Assembly: GCF_003325355.1 (NCBI RefSeq) | Contig: NZ_CP030850.1 | Coordinates: forward strand, 2,480,001-2,544,000 | Source: Runella rosea | Lineage (GTDB): Bacteria > Bacteroidota > Bacteroidia > Cytophagales > Spirosomataceae | Direction of reading: 5' to 3' | Length of the DNA: 64,000 nucleotides | In this document: positions 18,425 through 29,800 of the stretch, one piece after another | Layout of the letters: every line of letters starts with the position of its first letter | Numbering within the stretch: position 1 is the first letter of the stretch | Notes under the pieces: generated by a model | Database searches by the model: none | What the model saw: only the letters and a program-made list of their open reading frames with translations | What the model was told of the DNA's origin: nothing | Translations under genes and position numbers: made by a program

Positions 18425-20113
18425 TTACGAAATCTGTAATCGCCTCAACAATTCTGCTTTTGCCGTTCTGGACACGCCAATTTCTGAGCCATTTTGCAAA
18501 ATTACCGAACCACCTTCGCCCCTAATATAACGTTCTACATAATTGAGATTTACCGTGTGCGATTTGTGAATACGAAAAAAAGTTGGATCAGGTAAAACGT
18601 CTTCAAAATCACCAATAGGACGCGAAGCAATGATCTTCTTCCCATTAGAAAGATGAAATTGGGCATAGCTGCGCATAGCTTCGATATACATAATATCAGA
18701 CAATGGCAGGAGAATAACCCCTTCGATAGTAGGAATGGATACTTTCCGAATCAAATCCCGTTCCGTTTGGATGGACTGAATAAGTGTTTCCAAACGCTGT
18801 GCCACTTCGATGGGATTTTCAGCGGTATTTGCATTGGGTTGAATATTCAATAAATGATTGTGTTTTTCAACCAGTAATTCATAATCTGCCGATTGCTTAA
18901 GGAGCAAATCTTGGGCCGAACGAGCTTGTTGACGAATTTCGTACACCCGATCAGCCAAGGCAAACGCTAAGAATATAGCCTCTACTATTGAGCCAAAATT
19001 GATGGCATAATTATCAACGGAAAAAGAAGCAAAGGCAGGAATCACATTGGTAGCAAAGAGGACAGTCATAATGACCGTAAACAGATAAACAGTCCAGCCC
19101 ATTAGATAAAATCGAGCGGTTTTATGTTTTTTGAAATAAGCAACCCAAGCAACCACCCAAAGGCTTAGGTAGGTGGTAAAGTTAAAAAATTGCGCAAGCT
19201 TGTTATCAAATACAACAAAACCCAGTAGTTGCACGACCAAAACACCCAAATAACCAATGACCAACGCTTTCAAATAGACATGAAAACGAGGTAGTAAATT
19301 ACGGGTATTCAGAAAGTACATCGTAAAAATACAGGCTGGAATGAGCGAAGCAGCCACATGAATATTGGAGTCTTTGTTCATAAACAGAAAATCATTCCAG
19401 ATGTAAGCAAAACCCAAACCCGAGAAATATAGAAAGTAATAAAGCGACCCCAACTGAAAAATGCTATACCATAAGAAAGGCTTATCGCGACTATAGAAGT
19501 AAATGACTAAATTGTAGATGATTAAAATAAAATAGATGCCAAAACAGAATAGAAAGATTCGCTCATCTCGACTAACGTACGCATCAATAACCTCTCTTGT
19601 CCCAATGTAATTGGAGAAATAGAGCGTACGGTTGCTCTTTACAGAAAAGTAAAGCGTCTTGGGATTCTTGCCAAGATGGAAGTTAATTTTGTGAACGGGG
19701 AGAGTTCGATTTTCAAAAGGCCGCAAAATACCACTTGGTGGATAGGATCGTACCTGTCCATCAGCATTGACAACATACAGCTCTAAGTACTGAATAATCG
19801 GAACGACGTTAAGAAAATATAAATCTTCTTCAGTTTTGTTCTCGATTCGAAATCGTACCCAAAAACGCGATTCTGAATTTCCTAAATTGAGTCTGCTCGT
19901 TTGAGCCCGTCTGAAAACACTATCTGGCATCCCCATTACTTGTTGAATACTCCATTCGCTTTTAGCATCTTCCAAAACAGTCGCAAAAGCACTGGTTTCT
20001 ACATACCGATTTGCATCTTTGTACACCAATATTGGCGTAACTGACTGAGCAAATATGCGACCAGTATACAGAGAAAGCAGTAACAAAAATGGTAGCAGAC
20101 GCATAGATGACAT
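18425..20113 (-). CDS. 7TMR-DISM membrane receptor with C-terminal LytTR DNA-binding domain
   Basis: A 562-residue one-component membrane regulator. After the signal peptide (~1-22), residues ~35-165 form an extracellular 7TMR-DISMED2-type beta domain (SRFWVRF.IENKTEEDLYFLNV..I). About seven transmembrane helices follow at ~185-385, then a coiled-coil linker (~390-430). A LytTR domain at ~460-560 closes the protein, with PLSDIMYIEAMRSYAQFHL, ASRPIGDFE and FFRIHKSHTVNL. No kinase or receiver domain is present, so an external signal would have to reach DNA through a membrane-tethered regulator. Candidate targets are the 21-bp-phased repeats just downstream. Confidence 0.88.
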   Translation of the reverse strand: MSSMRLLPFLLLLSLYTGRIFAQSVTPILVYKDANRYVETSAFATVLEDAKSEWSIQQVMGMPDSVFRRAQTSRLNLGNSESRFWVRFRIENKTEEDLYFLNVVPIIQYLELYVVNADGQVRSYPPSGILRPFENRTLPVHKINFHLGKNPKTLYFSVKSNRTLYFSNYIGTREVIDAYVSRDERIFLFCFGIYFILIIYNLVIYFYSRDKPFLWYSIFQLGSLYYFLYFSGLGFAYIWNDFLFMNKDSNIHVAASLIPACIFTMYFLNTRNLLPRFHVYLKALVIGYLGVLVVQLLGFVVFDNKLAQFFNFTTYLSLWVVAWVAYFKKHKTARFYLMGWTVYLFTVIMTVLFATNVIPAFASFSVDNYAINFGSIVEAIFLAFALADRVYEIRQQARSAQDLLLKQSADYELLVEKHNHLLNIQPNANTAENPIEVAQRLETLIQSIQTERDLIRKVSIPTIEGVILLPLSDIMYIEAMRSYAQFHLSNGKKIIASRPIGDFEDVLPDPTFFRIHKSHTVNLNYVERYIRGEGGSVILQNGSEIGVSRTAKAELLRRLQIS

Positions 20114-20202
20114 TTTGATAGTCTCACTTCTGTCTCAATATTAAAAAAAGTTCAGGATAAGATGAGCACCTTCTGAAATTCAATGTGTTTTCTATGAGAC
20201 AT

Positions 20203-20222
20203 TTAGACCCGATTAGACCCGA
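20203..20222. repeat. Tandem 10-bp direct repeat
   Basis: Two perfect head-to-tail copies of TTAGACCCGA lie about 90-110 nt upstream of the 7TMR-DISM-LytTR gene start. They could be a regulatory site or chance; nothing else marks them. Confidence 0.5.
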
Positions 20223-20263
20223 TTGCTGACTTTAACCGATAAAACGGCATGAGTCCCAAACGC

Positions 20264-20298
20264 AAAAAAAGCAGAAACCCAATCGAGTTTCTGCTTTT
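20264..20298 (-). terminator. Intrinsic terminator after the PorE-like gene
   Basis: AAAAGCAGAAAC (20267-20278) pairs with GTTTCTGCTTTT (20287-20298) around an 8-nt loop, with a T-run on the minus strand. It is 27 nt past the stop of the gene at 20326. Confidence 0.9.
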
Positions 20299-20325
20299 GA
20301 TAGGCAACCTTTTACACATTTACTT

Positions 20326-22707
20326 TTACAAACTCAAAATTTTTATCTCCGTCCGGCGGTTTTGTTGGTGTTCTTCTTCGGTACAAGGCGCTCCGTCTTT
20401 ACATTTATTTACCAGTTTGCTCTCACCATAGCCTGCGGCAATAATTCTTTTGGAAGAGATTCCTTGATTTACGATGTAAGCAACCGCCGCCTTTGCTCGC
20501 TTAGTGGAAAGTATTTTATTATACTTAGCAGACGAACGGCTGTCGGTATGAGAGCCGAATTCTATCTTCATTTTAGGGTACTTGTGCATTACCTCCACGA
20601 GTTTGTTCAACTCAGTAGATGCATCAGTTCTGATGTTCGACTTATCTAAATCATAATAGATGTTTTCGATTTTAATCACATCGCCTTTTTCAAACATGGT
20701 GATATTTGCCTCTGATGTCTCCCCTCCTTTTACTTTACTGCCCATTGTTCCCAAATTATCTTTTAGGGCTTCAATGGAGTAATCACAACCGCTGGGCACT
20801 TCAAAAAGATAAGTTCCATTTGCGTCTGTTACGGCTTCCTGAACACTATCGTCACATTCATTTCGAAGCAATACCTTCACGCCCGAGATAGGTTTGCGGT
20901 CTTTTTGGGTCGTTACCAAGCCCCGAAGTGTGAATGTTTTGGGTTTTACTTTGATTTTAGTCAACGGAATATCCAGTTTTACAACATCAGCTATGTCTAA
21001 ATCTTTGGCGGCAAAATCGACCGAATTGCCAACGTATCCTTCATAAGTTGTTTTAAACACAAAATCGTTTTCTGGGTCTAAGCATAAGCGTATACTACCG
21101 TTTTTATCCGTTTGACCTGTTTTTACTTCGGTATCACTTTCACTTTTACCCGCCATTGCAACAACGGCATTTGCCAATGGCATTTTCGTCTCTGCATCGA
21201 TGACATTTACAATTACATCCTGACAGGGATTCAGCGGACCCGTTCGTTCAAAGCGAAACAGATCATCATCATGCCCTCCCTGACGGCGGTTGCTGCTAAA
21301 AAAGCCACTAGTACGTTCGGCATCGGTAATCAACCCAAAATCATCTTTTGCCGAGTTGATGGGTGTTCCAAGATTTCTGGGCTTTTTGGCCATTACGCCT
21401 TCAATAAGCTTGGCATAAAATATATCTAAACCCCCCAGTCCCGCATGACCATCTGATGAGAAATAAAGATTCCCTTGCTCGTCTACAAACGGAAACATCT
21501 CGTTACCCGAACTGTTGACCGATGGTCCCAAATTGATTGGTGTAGACCAATTGGCCCCGTCGTATTTACTGACGTACAAATCAGTTCCGCCAAACCCTCC
21601 GGGCATATCCGAAACAAAATACAGCAGTTTATCATCTTTTGACAACGCCGGATGTCCTACTGAATATTCGTCGCTGTTAAACGGAAGTTCTTTTAAATCC
21701 TTCCAATTGCCATTAGTACTTTCGGCAGAGTACAATTTCAGTTTATTAATCCCGTCCTTGCTCGTTTTATACTTTCCGTTCAGGTAGTTATTACGGGTAA
21801 AAAGAATCCTTTTCCCGTCCTTAAAAAAGGTCACTGGCCCTTCGTGGTACTTTGAATTAATGGTTTTTCCCATATTCTGGGATTCAATCACGGCATTTTG
21901 TAAAGGTGCAGTAGCGGTACCATTCACGTTTGCACTGCGGTAGTTTCCAGGAATGTGGGAATCATTGGCCGTTGGCGAGGTGTACTCATCTGAACCCAGC
22001 AAATAAACGCCTTTGACGCGCTCGGTCTTATTTACCAACGTTGATCCTCCAAGTTTACTTGTTTTCTTAGAATTGATTACGGACAAATCAGGGATTTCAT
22101 ACAAGTCCAGAAATGCCGTTTGATTCCAACTGTATACCCGTTTTACGTTTAGCCCTTCGTTGCGGGCAGAAACAAATACCAAGCCTTTTTTATAATAGGT
22201 GGGGCTAAATTCAGCACGATTTGTATTGATATTATCAAGTGACTCTACTGTATAGCTTGCTTTATTTTTAGATAACTTATTAACATCAGTATATAGTTTA
22301 TTAAATTCTTTTGCGCGACCATCTTCTTGCTGCGACTGGTTATAACGCTCATAAGCTTCTTTAGCTTCGTCATATTTGCCATTGCTTGCCAATGCCTGTG
22401 CATAATATAAATAACAATTGGCGTGAGCCGCCGAAGGTGTTGTATCCTCTCCGACCACCAACCGATAAACTCGCTCGGCATTTTGTGTATCTCTGATTTG
22501 ACGATAGCTATTTCCTAATTTAATGAGCGTATTTAATTTTGTAGAATCCGCAAGACCACCTTTAAGCGCCTGTTCGTATAAGTCAATCGCTTTAGAATAC
22601 GCCATCATTTCATATTGACGATTGGCCTGCTGTAAAGACGACTGCGCTTTTACTTCCTTTACCCAAAGACCAGTGGCCAAAATAATGAGTAAAATGTATG
22701 TTTTCAT
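20326..22707 (-). CDS. PorE-like OmpA-family protein (TPR, propeller, regulatory domain, OmpA)
   Basis: A 793-residue multi-domain envelope protein. In order: signal peptide (~1-21); TPR-like helices (~22-150); a PD40-type beta-propeller (~165-490), visible as repeats such as DDKLLYFVSDMPGGFGGTDLYVSKYDG and EQGNLYFSSDGHAGLGGLD; carboxypeptidase-regulatory-like beta domains (~495-680); and a C-terminal OmpA peptidoglycan-binding domain (~685-793) ending NRRTEIKIL. This order matches PorE, a type IX secretion component that anchors the machinery to peptidoglycan. It follows a PorP/SprF gene and a giant type IX adhesin on the same strand, which supports a surface-secretion role. A hairpin with T-run lies between it and the PorP/SprF gene. 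Confidence 0.85.
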   Translation of the reverse strand: MKTYILLIILATGLWVKEVKAQSSLQQANRQYEMMAYSKAIDLYEQALKGGLADSTKLNTLIKLGNSYRQIRDTQNAERVYRLVVGEDTTPSAAHANCYLYYAQALASNGKYDEAKEAYERYNQSQQEDGRAKEFNKLYTDVNKLSKNKASYTVESLDNINTNRAEFSPTYYKKGLVFVSARNEGLNVKRVYSWNQTAFLDLYEIPDLSVINSKKTSKLGGSTLVNKTERVKGVYLLGSDEYTSPTANDSHIPGNYRSANVNGTATAPLQNAVIESQNMGKTINSKYHEGPVTFFKDGKRILFTRNNYLNGKYKTSKDGINKLKLYSAESTNGNWKDLKELPFNSDEYSVGHPALSKDDKLLYFVSDMPGGFGGTDLYVSKYDGANWSTPINLGPSVNSSGNEMFPFVDEQGNLYFSSDGHAGLGGLDIFYAKLIEGVMAKKPRNLGTPINSAKDDFGLITDAERTSGFFSSNRRQGGHDDDLFRFERTGPLNPCQDVIVNVIDAETKMPLANAVVAMAGKSESDTEVKTGQTDKNGSIRLCLDPENDFVFKTTYEGYVGNSVDFAAKDLDIADVVKLDIPLTKIKVKPKTFTLRGLVTTQKDRKPISGVKVLLRNECDDSVQEAVTDANGTYLFEVPSGCDYSIEALKDNLGTMGSKVKGGETSEANITMFEKGDVIKIENIYYDLDKSNIRTDASTELNKLVEVMHKYPKMKIEFGSHTDSRSSAKYNKILSTKRAKAAVAYIVNQGISSKRIIAAGYGESKLVNKCKDGAPCTEEEHQQNRRTEIKILSL

Positions 22708-22721
22708 ATACTACAATTTAA

Positions 22722-22790
22722 GATAAAAAAAAGGTATACTCTCCTCTGTTGGTATCGTTAAGAACCCTTCATGAAGAATATACCTTTAAC
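22722..22790 (-). terminator. Possible terminator between the PorP/SprF and PorE-like genes
   Basis: AAAGGTATA (22730-22738) pairs with TATACCTTT about 40 nt further on, and the minus strand then has a run of eight T. The large loop contains a small internal hairpin. It may be a leaky terminator within the adhesin operon. Confidence 0.55.
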
Positions 22791-22811
22791 TATTTTTAAC
22801 AAACAGTCTCC

Positions 22812-23819
22812 TTAGAAATACCGTGGAGTAAGGATTTTGCTCTTGCTAAATCCAAACTCATAACGCAGCATTATTTCGTGGGTAGGAATGCTTAAAAACT
22901 TACGTTCTTGGTTCAAACGATTGCGTGTCCAGTCGTAAGAATATCCCAGACGGAATTGATCTGAAAGTTGTAATTCCAACATCCCAACCAACGCATCCCC
23001 ACTTAGCACTTTTCCGCTGATGTCTTCCTGAATTTTACCAGCATACGTTGAAAAACGGTTGTGGCGATAAGACATACCAACGGCAATCCGGTCATTAAAC
23101 CAAAGATTAAGATTTCCGTCCAACGACAATCCAGTTCCCTGTACGTAGCGGGCCATCATGGATGGTTTTAGTTTGACGTTATTGCGTCCAATCACGAATC
23201 CACTTATGACATAGAAATGACGGCGTACTTTGGCACGATTATCTCCAGAGTCATAATCTGAAAGGTTATTTTCTATCAGATAAGGAACCGAAACACCGAT
23301 GTAAGAGCGGTCGTTACTGAGATAAATACCCGTTCCAAAGTTGGGCAAAATCTTAGAAACATTGTTGGCAAAAGCAGGGTCAGTTAGGTTGTTGCCTAAG
23401 TTCGCTTTGGATAAGTCCCAGCGAAAACTCATGGCTCCTCCTTGCAATCCCAATGCCAAGGTTGAACGCTCACCTAACTTAATACGAAAAGCGTACGACA
23501 ACATCGCCCCAGTCCAGTTCTCAAGACCCACTTGGTCGTTGAAGAGTTGAAGTCCAAGCCCTACTCTTTCGCGGTTTACGGGCATATCAATGCTAAATGT
23601 GGCAGTTTGAGGAGCTCCCGCCATTCCACCCCACTGGTTGCGGTAAAGTGCAGTTGCGCTCAGCACATCTCGGCTACCAGCATAAGCAGGATTAAGTGCC
23701 ATCATATTGAACATATACTGGGAGAACATTTTGTCCTGTTGAGCCCAGGTTTTACTGCTGCTGATCAAAGTGATCAGCAGCAGTAACATTGTCCATTTTT
23801 GTTTGATGATATTGTTCAT
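22812..23819 (-). CDS. PorP/SprF-family type IX secretion protein, adhesin partner
   Basis: A 335-residue PorP/SprF-family barrel with a signal peptide (MNNIIKQKWTMLLLLITLISS..WA). The diagnostic N-terminus QDKMFSQYMFNMMALNPAYAGSRD is present, followed by NQWGG..GAPQT...D.P....VGLGLQLFNDQVG and a closing IPTHEIMLRYEFGF. It starts 5 nt after the stop of the giant adhesin, the same order as sprB-sprF in Flavobacterium, where SprF is required for SprB export. I infer that this protein serves export or surface attachment of the adhesin. Confidence 0.92.
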   Translation of the reverse strand: MNNIIKQKWTMLLLLITLISSSKTWAQQDKMFSQYMFNMMALNPAYAGSRDVLSATALYRNQWGGMAGAPQTATFSIDMPVNRERVGLGLQLFNDQVGLENWTGAMLSYAFRIKLGERSTLALGLQGGAMSFRWDLSKANLGNNLTDPAFANNVSKILPNFGTGIYLSNDRSYIGVSVPYLIENNLSDYDSGDNRAKVRRHFYVISGFVIGRNNVKLKPSMMARYVQGTGLSLDGNLNLWFNDRIAVGMSYRHNRFSTYAGKIQEDISGKVLSGDALVGMLELQLSDQFRLGYSYDWTRNRLNQERKFLSIPTHEIMLRYEFGFSKSKILTPRYF

Positions 23820-23824
23820 CGTTC

Positions 23825-26800
23825 TTATCGGTTAATGGTCATAAATCGGCTTGTCTTCTTAATCTCACCGCCGTTTTGGTCAACCAAAATCACGTTGTAG
23901 AAGTAGGTGCCTACTGGTACAGTTTGATTGTTAGCGCCAATTCCTACGTTAGCTGAGCCTTCCCAGTCATTCTGATAGTCGTTGTTACGATAGACCAGAT
24001 TCATCCAGCGGTTATAGATTTCTAAAACAATCTTCGTGCCAGATGGGTGACGAATCACAAATTTATCATTAATACCGTCACCATTTGGAGAGAAGCCTTC
24101 AGGAACAAACAATCCACCGTCTGAAGGAATCACAATTGGCGTATACTCTGCCTCTGTCAACTCCGTCGGGTCATTATTTCCGTTCAAATCAGGATTCAAA
24201 CCATTGGTCGAGATATCACCAATCGAATTCTGACCGGCAAGTGCTGCCCCGTAAGCTCGGTTGAGATAAGGTGCCGTACGTCCGTCGGTTGTAACATTGA
24301 CCGTAAAGAACAGCGAGTCTGATCGTCCACCCGCCAATCGGCTTTGTTCCGCAATCAAGAGGTTTACATCACGGTCTCCGTTGAAGTCAGGATTGATGCG
24401 TAACGTACTTGAATCGTTGGCCGTTGGAGTACCTACCAGTTGATAACTAGCCCCCGTAAGCGAACTGTAGACTTTGGTCAATGAATCTGAAACCTGAACG
24501 TTGTTCAACATACCAGCCCCGTAGTTTTTCAAGATAACGCGGTAAGTGATGTTCAAACTACCATCGCCTTTTCGCACAGTATCTTTAATAGACATTGCCA
24601 GACCAAGCAATCCATTTCCAGGTGTCGAGTTAAGTGATACTGGAGTAGATTCGCTGTTGTTGCGCGGATCAAGGTCATTGTCAGGGTCAGCATTATCGCC
24701 CGTCGTTGAAGTATCAGCAGTCATTACACCGCCCTCTGTATATCCTGCACCGATTGCAATGTTATTGAACGTGGTCACAGAATCAGGGTTGTAGAGAGAG
24801 ATAACCACCGCCAAGTTGATGTTGCGCGTTGTTCCTTTTGGCAAAGTACTCAGCGAGTCAACCAACAAATTGGTGAGTAATCCCTGACCAGTATAGCTTG
24901 AGTCAACCACAAATCCAAGGTCTGCCGTTACCAAAGGCTTACCGACAATGACCGCCTTGTTGCCAAACGTGAGTCCCAAGTTATCTTCTACTTTGATTTT
25001 CTTGAGGTCATTTGTTCCAAGGTTGGTTACGCTGATGGTATATGGTATTTTGAACTTACCGTCACCAAGTGCTACCGGTGTACCTGCCAACTTAGACAAT
25101 CCAATCATGGCACTCGGCAAATCGAATCGCACAGGTGTAGGATTGTTGACTGGTGCATTCACCACAATACCTCTGTTTGAAGCATCTGTTACGGTGGTAC
25201 CGTTTCCATTTGCCGTTGCAATCACGCTGCCTAAGAACGGTCCACTGTTACCATTTGGTTTAACATTAATGGTAATCAGGATTGTTTCTTCAGCACCTAC
25301 CGCCAAGCTACTGCCAGGACCTAAGATATTCTTATCTGTTGTTCCATTGTAACCTGCATTCGGTACGAGTGGGCTACCCGTTTCAACGACTGGCGCACCT
25401 AGCACTGCGAACGTAACTGGAGGCACAAAGCTATTCGTGATGCTATCCTGCAACACTACATTTGTCAGAGGCACATTTCCTACGTTTTTAACCGTTATTT
25501 TATAGGTTATATCATAAGACGTTGTATCCCCTTCACCTTTCTTCTCTATTTTATCAACCGCAAGTGCAACTCCAATTGCTGGCGATATTGTACCGTCGCT
25601 GATGACAATACCTACCGATGAAAGGTTATTTGCAGCATTCGGATCGACTTGGTCAGCATACGTAACTTCGGCTTTGTTAATTACATTATAGCCTGCCGTT
25701 ACTGCTTTAGTGACTACCGTCAGCGTCGTACTGTCGCCCGCTGCAATTACAGGGATGCGGGTTTTAAGTACACCACCTGTGTTTGTCAAGCCCGATGTTG
25801 AAATCAACTCCAACTGAGTTGGCATAATATCGCGAACATCTACGTTTGTGGCATTGTGCTGTCCGTTGTTCTTAACCACGATGGTGTAAGTAACTTCTTC
25901 GCCAATGAGCGCCAACGTTTTATTTGCGGTTTTTGTGATACTCAAGTCAGAGCGTAACGTATCGGTAGCGCAATCGAAGATTTTCACTTCTATAGCCGCT
26001 GGTGCACTATAACATCCGTCTTTCTTGTAGGTAACAAAATAGGTACCTGCTCCTACTGCTTCTGGTGTACCAACCAAGCAATCACATCTTGGTTGAGCGG
26101 CAGAAGTAAAGATGGTAGTGTAGTTGATATTACCTTCCAGTGCCGTGGTTAAGTTTACGGTATTGCTTGGGCAATCATTCCGCAGATTTTTCACGATTGG
26201 TGTTGGTAGGCTTTTCACAACTACCGTAATATAAGCTGAGTTTACAGAGCAGCAAAGGCTATCATCAACCAATGCGTAGGAATAAGTACCTGGTTCGGTT
26301 ACATTCCACTGTCTGATACCATCAGAAGCAGGGAACAATACATTACCGTCCTTAAACCATTTTACTTTGTAGCCGTTTTCACTTGCTTTCAACTTAACGG
26401 TATCTCCTTGGCAGATTGTAATGGTTTCGGGCAATGTATCTGCTTTGAAAGTGCCATTTACAATAATCTGCGGTCTGAATTTGATTCCCGTAAATATCAG
26501 CTTCATCGCATCTACTCCTGCTTTACAGTTGCCCTCGCCATCTGGGTCGTTGGTGGTAAGGGTGAGTATTACATCACCCTTAATCAAATCTTCCAACGAT
26601 GGATAGTAGGTTGCATCCAGAGCAAGCGAGTTACTAAAGGTACCAGTACCATTAGTTGTCCATACTGCTCCGGTAGCCACTCCTCCGATTTTACCGTTGA
26701 GCTTGTACTGAAGCGCCGCGCAGATTGAGGCATCGGCCCCCGCATCAGCGGTTGCAGGATTCGTTTCGCAAGGTGTAGTTTCGCAAGGTGAAATCAACAC

Positions 26801-29800
26801 GGAGATAGCTGTTCCAGTACTGTAGCAGCCTGCCGTTGAGCGGAAGAATGCGTAGTATGTACCAGACACCCCTACTGCTAAAGGATTAGAAACCAATGGT
26901 GAGCTTGGTGAATTCGTTTGGTGGAATTCAAGAACCAAACCTGCATTAGGTGTATAATTCTTAACCGCAGTGGTTAAATCTACCGTCTTAACAGGACACA
27001 CATTTGCAAGATTAACAACAACTGGAGCGGTAATGCGTGGTGATACTATCACATTTACGGCATTTGATGCTACGCTTTTGCAAATCGAGTTGTAGCAACA
27101 TGCTGCAGTGTAGATAGTGCTCGCAGCTGGGATAATCGTTAAGGTGCTGCCAATTTGGCCACTTGACCATTGGATATATCCTGCACAGTTACCCAACGCC
27201 GTCAGTGTTACAGACTCTCCGTAGCAAAGCGTTGTCTTCGACGCCTCAATGGTTGGAGGTGCAGGAGTTCCTACCGTGATGGTTACAGGAGCAGTAGCTG
27301 CACTCTCGCAATTACCTACTTTACATTTAACCCAGTAAGAAATAGTAGCTATCGGAGTTACTTTTATTGAGGTGCTTGACGCTCCATTTGACCAGAGCAA
27401 TGTACCGTTGCAACCTGTTGCTGTCAGGGTGACAGAATCACCTTTGCAGATGGTCGTTGCCGATGCAATAATCGTTGGCGCGTACACTTTAGTTACCGCA
27501 ACCGTCACCGTGTTGGAAGCACTACTTGTGCAATCTCCTTTTTTACATACTGCGGTGTAAGTTGTCGTTCCCAAAGGTGTGACTTTGATACTGTTGCCAG
27601 TAGCATTGTTTGACCATTGAATGGTTCCGCCTTCACATCCTGCGGCAGTAAGCGTTACAGAATCGCCTTCGCAGATTACTGCTGAACTAGCCACAATACT
27701 TGGTGCGGTACAATTACCAACCGTCACAGTAACAGGCACGGATGCCGCACTCGTACAATTACCTATCTTACAAACAGCGGTGTATGAAGTAGTCTCAGTA
27801 GGATTAACCACGATGCTTGCTCCTAACATTCCGTTCGACCAAGTAATTGTTCCAGCACAACCTTCTGCTGTGAGTACTGACGTTTCACCTAATTTAACCG
27901 ATGATGGCGTAGCTTTCACAATTGGAGGCGTAATTGGAATAACCTTGATGGTGTAATTAGCCGAAATTGGGCTTGAACAATTACCTACTTTACATACTGC
28001 CGTATAAATTGTAGTTTCCGTTGGAGTCACTACGATTGCAGGGCCAGTAGCTCCTGTTGACCAATGAACAACACCTGCACAGTTATTAACTTGAAGTGTT
28101 ACACTCTCTCCAGGGCAAACTTTATCTGTACTGCAAATAACCGCTGGTTTCTCAGGTACAGGTACAACCGTTACAGTTGCTGACCCAGGAGCGCTTTCAC
28201 AATTGCCTATTTTACAGATTGCCGTATAAGTTGTGGTTTGGTTAACGACCACTTTAATACTGGCGCCTGTCGCATTTGTACTCCACTGAACCGTACCTGC
28301 ACATCCTGCAGCTGTTAGGGTAACTGTATCACCCGCACAGACGTTTGAAGATGGGCTTACGGTAATAGTTGGAGGCGTAGCATTGTTGCCTACGGTCACT
28401 GTTACACTTCCTGGTGTACTGTCACATTTTCCACCCGTACGGCATGAAGCAGTATAAGTAGTAGTAGTGGAAGGTTTAACCACAATACTTGTCGTTGTTG
28501 CACCAGTATTCCAGATAATCGTACCTGCACAATTGCTTGCCGTCAGGGTAGTGCTGTCACCGACACAAATACTCGGTTTAGAGGCAACCACTGTTGGCGC
28601 CGGACCGGTAGTTGTTACGGTAATTTTAACTTTATTCGAGTTAACACTTACGCAATCTCCTACTTTACATACCGCGGTATATTCAGTAGTTGACGGTGGA
28701 GTCACCACAATCGTACTTCCTGTCATATTGTTTGACCAGAGAATTGTACCATCGCATGTACCCACTGCTTTAAGCGTTACACTCTGTCCTGCACAAAGCA
28801 GTGTCGAGTCAGTAGATATAATCGGAGCCGCTGGATTTCCGACTGTTACCGTAATAGGAAGCGAAGGATTGCTTACGCACTGTCCTACAGTACATATAGC
28901 GGTATATGTCGTTGTTGCTGTTGGGCTCACAACAATGCTTGCTCCTACAGCTTGATTCGACCATGTAACAGCTCCTTCACAACCCGAAGCGGTAAGTGTT
29001 GTGCTACTACCATTACATATTGTAGTGGATGTGGCGGCAACCGTTGGCGACGCTATTGGCGCTACTTTTATAGTATAACCTTTAGATGTAGCCTTGCATC
29101 CATTCACGTTACATACTGCAGTGTAAGTGGTCGTTTCAGTTGGGTATACCACTATGGCTGGGCCCGTTTCACCTGTAGACCATTCTACTATACCTGGACA
29201 ATTGTTTACCTGAAGCGTAACGCTCTGTCCTTGGCAAACTTTGTCTGTGCTGCAAATAACTACTGGCGTTGGTACACTTGTCGTAACCGTAATTGTTACG
29301 AAAGCTGGATTGCTCTTACATGTATTGAGCGAGCAATTACAGTGTCCAATTCTACAGTAGGCCGAGTACGTTGTGTTAGCACTTGGCGTTACGGTAATTT
29401 GTGCTCCTGTTTCACCCGTACTCCATACAATTGTACCTGCACAGTTTGAAGCAGTCAATGTTACTGAGTTTCCTGCACAAATGTTAGTCGACGGACTTGC
29501 CGAAATGATCGGTACAGTTGGCGAATTTACATGAATCGTAATCGAATTAGATGGTCCACTTTCGCAACCGTTTTTCTTACATATTGCCGTATAAGTAGTG
29601 GTCTCAAGTGGTTTGACCACTATGCTAGCCCCTGTACTTTGATTCGACCATATAATCGTACCACCAGCACATCCCAGTGCATGAATTACAGAACTGTCGC
29701 CCGGACAAATTTCGGTGACGGCACAAGCCAGAATCGGAGGCTCAGGTTGTACACAAGTCGCTTTAATCGTTACACGAGACGTATCGTTGCCAGCTTTAGT